From Chitinophagales bacterium (GTDB taxonomy: Bacteria > Bacteroidota > Bacteroidia > Chitinophagales > Chitinophagaceae), in NCBI GenBank assembly GCA_013297995.1, contig JAAFJB010000032.1:1-32178 (forward strand): a DNA stretch of 32,178 nt, in the 5' to 3' direction. The position numbers were made by a program, and so were the translations under genes. The notes beneath the pieces are model-generated. The model did no database searches, had not been told where the DNA came from, and worked only from the letters and a program-made list of their open reading frames with translations. This document shows, piece after piece, positions 27,136 through 32,178 of this stretch (the stretch's first letter is position 1; each line of letters opens with the position of its first letter).

Positions 27136-28068
27136 ATGGTCATTAACCGAAAAAAATTCATTCAATATTCAACAATGGCAAGTAGTGCTTTGCTGCTAAA
27201 CCCCTTTACAACAATGGCATCAACTGAAAAAAATAATTTGGTGTCTGCTTCATTTCAGTTGAAGGTGATGGCAACCAGCTGGGGATTTGATGGAACCATT
27301 GACGAATTTTGTGCCAAAGTGAAAGCGCATGGTTATAATGGTATTGAAGTATGGTGGCCGAATAATGCCAATGAAATTGATCGGCTTTTTGCCGCATTAA
27401 AAAAATACCAACTGGAAGTAGGATTTTTAGTAGCTGGCAATGAAAATGATTTCTCTGCTCATGCTTCAACTTTTAAAAAAAATTGTACTGCTGCTGCCAC
27501 CAATACTGTTCAAAAGCCTTTGTATATTAATTGCCACAGCGGAAAAGATTATTTCTCCTTTCAAGAAAACAAACAACTGATTGATTTTACCATTGCCCTG
27601 TCGCGAAAAATTCAACTGCCTATTTTGCACGAAACCCATCGATCTAGGTTATTGTATTCCGCTCCCGCTGCAAAAGAATTTTTTAATCAAATACCCGATT
27701 TACGCATTACACTTGATATGTCTCATTGGTGCAATGTAAGTGAGAGTTTACTAGAAGATCAACAAGATACGCTATTGAATGCGGTAGAAAGAACCGATCA
27801 TATTCACGCAAGAATTGGTCACCAAGAAGGACCTCAGGTAAGTGATCCACGTGCGCCAGAATGGGCAGCAGCAGTGAAGGCGCATTTAGATTGTTGGGAT
27901 AAAATAGTCGCGCTTAAAAAACAGCAAGGATCAACACTAACCATCCTTACCGAGTTTGGTCCCCCCAATTATATGCCAGTTGTGCCATACACCCAACAAC
28001 CCGTTGCCAATCAGTGGGAGATAAATATTTATATGATGAATCTGCTGCGAAAAAGGTATGCATCCTAA
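27136..28068 (+). CDS. Secreted TIM-barrel sugar isomerase/epimerase-like protein (AP-endonuclease 2 family)
   Basis: A 310-residue TIM-barrel protein. I choose the ATG at 27136 over the TTG at 27121, which directly abuts the upstream stop. The N-terminal NRKKFIQYSTMASSALLL looks like an export signal of Tat type with a lysine pair, so this enzyme probably works outside the cytoplasm, unlike ordinary sugar-phosphate isomerases. The expected metal ligands are present as Glu166 (LHETHRS), Asp194 (LDMSHW), His224 (HIHARIGH) and Glu273 (LTEFGPP). Substrate binding may involve VWWPNN near residue 70. Some relatives act on 3-keto sugars or catalyse epimerisation. It lies 15 bases after DUF1501 and 27 bases before the DUF2231 fusion, so it is part of the cassette. 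The substrate is unknown. Confidence 0.82.
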   Translation: MVINRKKFIQYSTMASSALLLNPFTTMASTEKNNLVSASFQLKVMATSWGFDGTIDEFCAKVKAHGYNGIEVWWPNNANEIDRLFAALKKYQLEVGFLVAGNENDFSAHASTFKKNCTAAATNTVQKPLYINCHSGKDYFSFQENKQLIDFTIALSRKIQLPILHETHRSRLLYSAPAAKEFFNQIPDLRITLDMSHWCNVSESLLEDQQDTLLNAVERTDHIHARIGHQEGPQVSDPRAPEWAAAVKAHLDCWDKIVALKKQQGSTLTILTEFGPPNYMPVVPYTQQPVANQWEINIYMMNLLRKRYAS

Positions 28069-28095
28069 TTTTTAAAACAATCAATACTATATAAA

Positions 28096-29523
28096 TTGGT
28101 ACTATTATCTTTTGCAAAACTTGTTGGTAGATTTCATCCACTTTTGGTGCATCTTCCTATTGGCATTTTACTCGTAGCAATTCTCTTAAAATGGCTTTCT
28201 ATAAAGCCCAAGTACCAAATAATATCTATTGTATTGCCATTGGTATTCTTGCTAGGCGCCATCAGTGCAATACTTACTTGCATAACGGGATATATATTGT
28301 TTGTAACAGACGATTATGATGCGCAAGCAATTGCTTTGCATCAATGGATGGGAATTTCTGTGGCTATTGTATCTGTATTATTATATGTAAAAGAAAAATG
28401 GGGTAAGCTACCGTTTATACCCATCAAATGGAGCTTGCTGGCTTTATTTATTTTAATCATGATAACGGGACATTTAGGGGGAAGTATTACCCATGGAGCC
28501 GATTATTTATCGAGTCCTTTTAAAAAAATATTCATCTCCAATCAATCCAACGAAATTATTCAAAAGCCAATTGTTCAAGTGCAGGAAGCAAAAGTTTATG
28601 GTGAAATTATTACACCCTTATTGGCAACAAAATGTTACGCTTGTCACAATGCCAATAAGCAAAAAGGCGATTTTAGAATGGATGAGTTTGGTTTGTTGCT
28701 ACAAGGCGGTAAAAACGGAAAAACTATTCAACCGGGTAATGCGGCAAATAGTGAATTATTAAAACGGATGATGCTTCCGTTAGATGATGAACATCATATG
28801 CCACCCAAAGAAAAATCTCAATTGACAGAAAGCCAGATTGCCCTTATTCATTGGTGGATAAACGAAGGTGCGGATTCCTCAAAACGCGTAAAAGACCTTG
28901 TTCAACCCGCCAAATTAAAACCTATTTTACTGGCGCTGCAAAACCCAAATACTACCAACACCAATATTCAAACCATTCCTGAAAAAGAAGTTGCCCCTGC
29001 GGATGAAAAAATTCTTAAACAAGTTCAGGCCAATCATATCATTGTTATTCCAGTGGCAAAAAACAGCAACTATTTGTCAATTAATTTTGTAGTAGATTCT
29101 GTAATTGATGAAAAAGACATTCAGCTTTTATTACAACTAAAGCCCCAACTAATTTGGCTAAAATTAGCGTATTCAAACCTTAACGACCAAACCCTTAAAG
29201 GGATAGCTGAATTGAGCAATTTAACAAAACTAGATCTCTCAAATACAGCCATAACCAATAATGGAATACAATACCTGAATGCACTTACGCAGTTGCGCTA
29301 CTTGAATCTTGTAGGAACCCATACTACATCAATGGCATTATTACAACTTACCAAATTAACTAAATTGAAATCTTTATACCTGTATAAAACAGGCGTATCA
29401 GCAAAAAGTATTTCAGCTATTGCAGCGCTATTTCCAGGAGCAATCATTGATACAGGCGGTTATAAAGTACCCATATATCAAGCCGATACAACGGAGTTGA
29501 TTAAGCCAGTATCAAATCGTTGA
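28096..29523 (+). CDS. DUF2231 membrane domain fused to a CxxCH cytochrome-like domain and leucine-rich repeats
   Basis: A 475-residue protein in three parts. Residues 10-140 hold about four membrane helices and begin with the DUF2231-type FHPLLVHLPIGILLVAILL. Residues 170-260 are a PSCyt1-like haem domain with CYACH (Cys180, Cys183, His184), NANKQKGDFRMDEFG and HHMPPKEKSQLTESQIALIH. Residues 320-450 are leucine-rich repeats (LTKLDLSNTAITNNGIQYL, LRYLNLVGTHT, LKSLYLYKTGVS). The start is TTG: the first in-frame ATG is about 85 residues in, past the first helices, and a stop lies 30 bases upstream. The layout suggests an inner-membrane anchor with redox and protein-binding domains in the periplasm. 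It may pass electrons to or from the DUF1553 protein of the same unit; this is inference. Haem attachment is predicted from the motif only. Confidence 0.85.
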   Translation: MVLLSFAKLVGRFHPLLVHLPIGILLVAILLKWLSIKPKYQIISIVLPLVFLLGAISAILTCITGYILFVTDDYDAQAIALHQWMGISVAIVSVLLYVKEKWGKLPFIPIKWSLLALFILIMITGHLGGSITHGADYLSSPFKKIFISNQSNEIIQKPIVQVQEAKVYGEIITPLLATKCYACHNANKQKGDFRMDEFGLLLQGGKNGKTIQPGNAANSELLKRMMLPLDDEHHMPPKEKSQLTESQIALIHWWINEGADSSKRVKDLVQPAKLKPILLALQNPNTTNTNIQTIPEKEVAPADEKILKQVQANHIIVIPVAKNSNYLSINFVVDSVIDEKDIQLLLQLKPQLIWLKLAYSNLNDQTLKGIAELSNLTKLDLSNTAITNNGIQYLNALTQLRYLNLVGTHTTSMALLQLTKLTKLKSLYLYKTGVSAKSISAIAALFPGAIIDTGGYKVPIYQADTTELIKPVSNR

Positions 29524-29661
29524 GTATGGTTGTTAAATTCAATCAATGGTTTTGCAATGATAATATAATATTAAATGATGCTATTATTGAAGCATTTTAA
29601 AACAGATATATATTTACCTTCAAATTTATATTGCTAATTTTCAAAACTATATTTTAAAAAA
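29524..29661 (+). other. 138-base AT-rich gap before the GH39 gene
   Basis: This very AT-rich gap separates the haem-motif cassette from the glycosidases. A TAATTTTC at about 29634 resembles a Bacteroidota -7 element with one mismatch, but I see no convincing -33 partner. No clear terminator hairpin is visible. It probably holds a promoter for the GH39/GH95 pair. Confidence 0.25.
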
Positions 29662-31290
29662 GTGAGGAATTTTAAGATTGCTATTTTTGCCATTATTGTA
29701 TTTTTTTTTCGAGTTCAAGCCCAGCCCATTCAAATAAAAGTACAGCCCACAGCATTTGCTAAACAGTTAACCATGCCTTGGCGTAATTGTATTGCAGTCG
29801 GCAGGGCTAATAATTTGTTGCGAGCTGATATACTAGATCATTTGGCTTATGCGCAAAAAGAAATCGGCTATAAATACTGTCGCTTTCATGCCATCTTTGA
29901 TGATGAGATGAATGTGGTGCAAAGAAATCCACAAACAAAAGTGCTTATTTTTAATTGGCACCAAGTAGATAAAGTGTACGATGCCCTTCTCAAATTAGGC
30001 ATTCGCCCCTTTGTTGAATTGAATCCTATGCCTGCTGTAATGGCATCTGGAACGCAAACCATGTTTCATTATAATATGAATGTAACACCACCTTCTTCCT
30101 ATGATGAATGGCAGTTACTTGTAGAAACATTTACCAAACATATGGTAGAACGATATGGATTGGAGGAAGTACGCAATTGGTATTTTGAAGTTTGGAATGA
30201 ACCTAATTTAGGCGGATTCTGGAGTGGTACGCAACAAGAATATTGGAACCTGTATACAGCAAGTGCAAAAGCGGTTAAATCAGTAGACGCTAAATTAAGA
30301 ATTGGTGGACCCGCATCTTCCAAAGCCAACTGGGTAAAAGAAATAATTACTTATACTACCAAAAATAAAATCCCCCTCGATTTTATTTCAACGCATCTCT
30401 ATCCGCAAGATGAACAAGTGCAGTATCCAGATAGAAAAGGCAGTCCTTATAAAATAGGCGACTTCTTTAGTGCTACCGTGAAAGAAGTTACTGAATGGGT
30501 TAAAAATTCGGAGCGTCCCGATCTTGAAATTCACTGGACAGAATGGAATACACAAACTGCCGCCGCCGCCGATAAAATTACTTGGGGTGATAATATTTAT
30601 GTAGATAATTTATTCGCTGCTTCTTTTATTGCTCGTAATTGTGTGGAATTAGATACGGCTTGCAAAACTTTTGCCTACTGGGTTATCAGCGATATTTTTG
30701 ATGAAGGCGGTATTCCTCAAAGTCCCTTTTCATCTACTTATGGCCTCTTAAATATTCATGGAATTCCCAAAGCATCTTTTAATGCTTTTAGGTTCTTGAA
30801 AAATATGACGGGTGATATTTTGCAAACTTCTACTACCAAATCCTTGCCCAATGGAAAGGGCTTATTGGTTACAAAAGACCAGCAGACGATTAAAATATTG
30901 CTGTGGAATCAAGCTTTTCCGGAAGAAAAAACAGCTACTGACTTCATAGGAACTATTGAATTGCCTACAAATATAGATACCCTTCTAAATGTGGTAAAAG
31001 CCACTATTGGCATAGGTGCAGGAAGCCCATGGGAAAGCTGGCAAGTAATGGGAAGTCCCCTCAACCCCAGCCCCGCACAAATGCAATTATTGCAACAACA
31101 TGCTGTGCCAGCGTATAGTTTCTCTAAAATTCCTGCAAAAAAAGGACTTGCCAATATATCTTTTAATTTACTACCTGGCGGTGTTCAGTATTTTGAAATT
31201 AGTTTGCCAAGACCTTCTGTTAATACTCGATTTGTAAATCCTGAAGCGTTTAAATTATGGGATAAATTAATGGGAGAAAAATCAAATTAA
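29662..31290 (+). CDS. Secreted GH39-family glycosidase (beta-xylosidase-like)
   Basis: A 542-residue exported protein. It uses GTG at 29662, since the signal peptide RNFKIAIFAIIVFFFRVQAQ begins immediately after and no ATG precedes it. The TIM barrel shows the GH39 features YEVWNEPNL-like FEVWNEPNLGGFW with acid/base Glu180, IGGPASS, FISTHLYP, and HWTEWNT with nucleophile Glu294. The C-terminal beta domain follows residue 420 (LLVTKDQQTIKILLWN). Known GH39 members are beta-xylosidases, alpha-L-iduronidases and a few arabinose- or galactose-active enzymes. Beta-xylosidase fits best with the nearby xylose operon, but this is inferred. The GH95 gene starts 56 bases later on the same strand. Both catalytic Glu residues are present, so it should be active. 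Confidence 0.86.
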   Translation: MRNFKIAIFAIIVFFFRVQAQPIQIKVQPTAFAKQLTMPWRNCIAVGRANNLLRADILDHLAYAQKEIGYKYCRFHAIFDDEMNVVQRNPQTKVLIFNWHQVDKVYDALLKLGIRPFVELNPMPAVMASGTQTMFHYNMNVTPPSSYDEWQLLVETFTKHMVERYGLEEVRNWYFEVWNEPNLGGFWSGTQQEYWNLYTASAKAVKSVDAKLRIGGPASSKANWVKEIITYTTKNKIPLDFISTHLYPQDEQVQYPDRKGSPYKIGDFFSATVKEVTEWVKNSERPDLEIHWTEWNTQTAAAADKITWGDNIYVDNLFAASFIARNCVELDTACKTFAYWVISDIFDEGGIPQSPFSSTYGLLNIHGIPKASFNAFRFLKNMTGDILQTSTTKSLPNGKGLLVTKDQQTIKILLWNQAFPEEKTATDFIGTIELPTNIDTLLNVVKATIGIGAGSPWESWQVMGSPLNPSPAQMQLLQQHAVPAYSFSKIPAKKGLANISFNLLPGGVQYFEISLPRPSVNTRFVNPEAFKLWDKLMGEKSN

Positions 31291-31346
31291 CTGTTGGCAA
31301 GCCTAGCCAGTTGAATATTTCTTTACAGCAACAACTTAAGTATTTT

Positions 31347-32178
31347 ATGCGTCAATTTAAATTTAAAGGGGTAATAATAATAGCTATCATGCTTTTTTTT
31401 ACACTACCATTGGTAGCGCAGCAAAAGCCGATGGTAATGTGGTTTAATCAGCCTGCTTACCAGCCTGCTGTATTTAATTATGGCGCCAAAGAATTTAAAG
31501 AAGCTTTTCATTTTGAAGAAAAAGGTTGGTTTGAAGCATTGCCATTGGGCAATGGAAAAATGGGTGCGATGGTATTTGGTGGAGTGTTAAATGAACGGAT
31601 ACAATTGAATGAAGAAAGTCTCTGGGATGGATACGCTCGTGATGCAGTAAATCCATTGGCACTAAAATCTTTACCTGAGTTACAACGAATGATGTTTTTT
31701 GATCAAACAGATAGTGCAGAACAGCTTGGTATAAAAACTATGAAAGGCGTGCCTCAAGCTATAAAGCCTTATCAGTCCTTGGGCGACTTATTCATTCAAC
31801 AACTACAATCAAAAAAAGACACGAATTATACCCATTATCGCAGATGGCTTAGCCTAGATTCTGCCACAGCAATTACGCAATATACCATTGGGGGCATTAC
31901 TTATAAACGTGAAGTATTTGCATCGCATCCGGGTAATAGTATTGTAGTAAGAATTACTTGTAATAAGACCAATGCATTGCAATTGCAAATAAAATTGACT
32001 AGGGAGCAGGATGCTATTTCAACAGCAGCAATGGGAATTGATAACTGTATAGCCATGCAGGGCCGTGTAAATTGCGTTGACGATAAAACGGGTGAGCAAA
32101 AGGGAATGCGTTTTGTCTCCTATGTTAAAGCAGTAACTTCTTCAGGAAAACTAACTATTAGTAAACAAGGTTTAATCA
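31347..32178 (+). CDS. GH95-family alpha-L-fucosidase/alpha-L-galactosidase, N-terminal part
   Basis: An open reading frame from the ATG at 31347 runs off the right edge with 277 codons visible. A signal peptide (about residues 1-23, ending LVAQ) precedes the N-terminal GH95 beta-domain. This carries the family signature WFEALPLGNGKMGAMVFGG, then ERIQLNEESLWDG and YQSLGDLFI. GH95 enzymes remove terminal alpha-1,2-linked L-fucose, or L-galactose in some plant glycans. The catalytic (alpha/alpha)6 barrel, where the family's catalytic Asn and Glu/Asp residues sit, lies beyond the window and cannot be checked. It is 56 bases downstream of GH39 and likely co-transcribed. Fucose or L-galactose release would supply the fucose-dehydrogenase-like branch at the left end of the window. 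Confidence 0.9.
   Translation, partial: MRQFKFKGVIIIAIMLFFTLPLVAQQKPMVMWFNQPAYQPAVFNYGAKEFKEAFHFEEKGWFEALPLGNGKMGAMVFGGVLNERIQLNEESLWDGYARDAVNPLALKSLPELQRMMFFDQTDSAEQLGIKTMKGVPQAIKPYQSLGDLFIQQLQSKKDTNYTHYRRWLSLDSATAITQYTIGGITYKREVFASHPGNSIVVRITCNKTNALQLQIKLTREQDAISTAAMGIDNCIAMQGRVNCVDDKTGEQKGMRFVSYVKAVTSSGKLTISKQGLI

Noticed and set aside
22827..29523. Recent horizontal island marked by mobile genes
   Set aside because: No integrase, transposase, direct repeats or tRNA border is visible, and base composition looks like the neighbours. Transfer cannot be claimed from the sequence alone.

Overview
The window looks like a carbohydrate-use region from a low-GC member of the Bacteroidota, most likely Chitinophagaceae-like. 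This placement is an inference from gene content and style: secreted proteins with N-terminal signals ending in ...AQ, very short gaps, few Shine-Dalgarno sites, an SGLT-type symporter, and GH95, GH39, GH36 and GH2 hydrolases. There are no rRNA or tRNA genes, no CRISPR array and no recognisable mobile element. Almost all of the sequence is coding; the longest gaps are about 155, 141 and 138 bases.

Region A (1-17147, all +) mixes cytosolic sugar-acid catabolism with secreted enzymes. It starts inside a UxaA/altronate-dehydratase-type gene. Two short-chain dehydrogenases follow, then a secreted GH36 alpha-galactosidase-like enzyme and an SGNH/GDSL esterase-like protein. Next comes a tightly coupled pair: an FAH-fold 2-keto-3-deoxy-D-pentonate dehydratase and a 2,5-dioxovalerate (alpha-ketoglutarate semialdehyde) dehydrogenase. 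After these are an unassigned secreted helical protein, a 1430-residue GH2-like protein, a beta-lactamase-fold serine hydrolase and a right-handed beta-helix protein. The cytosolic enzymes fit a non-phosphorylating route in which an aldose is oxidised, dehydrated and carried to alpha-ketoglutarate (Weimberg / D-arabinose type), possibly shared with L-fucose.

Region B (17179-22764) is a xylose module. An AraC-family regulator on the minus strand diverges from xylulokinase, xylose isomerase and a sodium/sugar symporter. The 155-base divergent gap holds a 16-bp-arm imperfect inverted repeat next to the regulator start.

Region C (22827-29523) is a cassette best known from Planctomycetes and Verrucomicrobia: a PSCyt1/DUF1549/DUF1553 haem-motif protein, a DUF1501 protein, a secreted TIM-barrel sugar isomerase/epimerase-like protein, and a DUF2231 membrane protein fused to a CxxCH domain and leucine-rich repeats. 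Its biochemical role is unknown. Its place between a xylose operon and glycosidases suggests extracytoplasmic, possibly electron-transfer-linked sugar chemistry.

Region D (29662-32178) holds a GH39 glycosidase and the start of a GH95 alpha-L-fucosidase/galactosidase that runs off the window.

Together the genes suggest trimming of a galactose-, xylose- and fucose-containing glycan outside the cytoplasm, uptake by symport, and two parallel pentose routes (isomerase/kinase and oxidative). There is no SusC/SusD pair and no sulfatase in the window, so polymer capture must be encoded elsewhere, or the substrates are small oligosaccharides. The least expected features are a sugar SDR whose catalytic Lys is Asn, a GH2-like protein lacking the usual acid/base Glu, and the haem-motif cassette.
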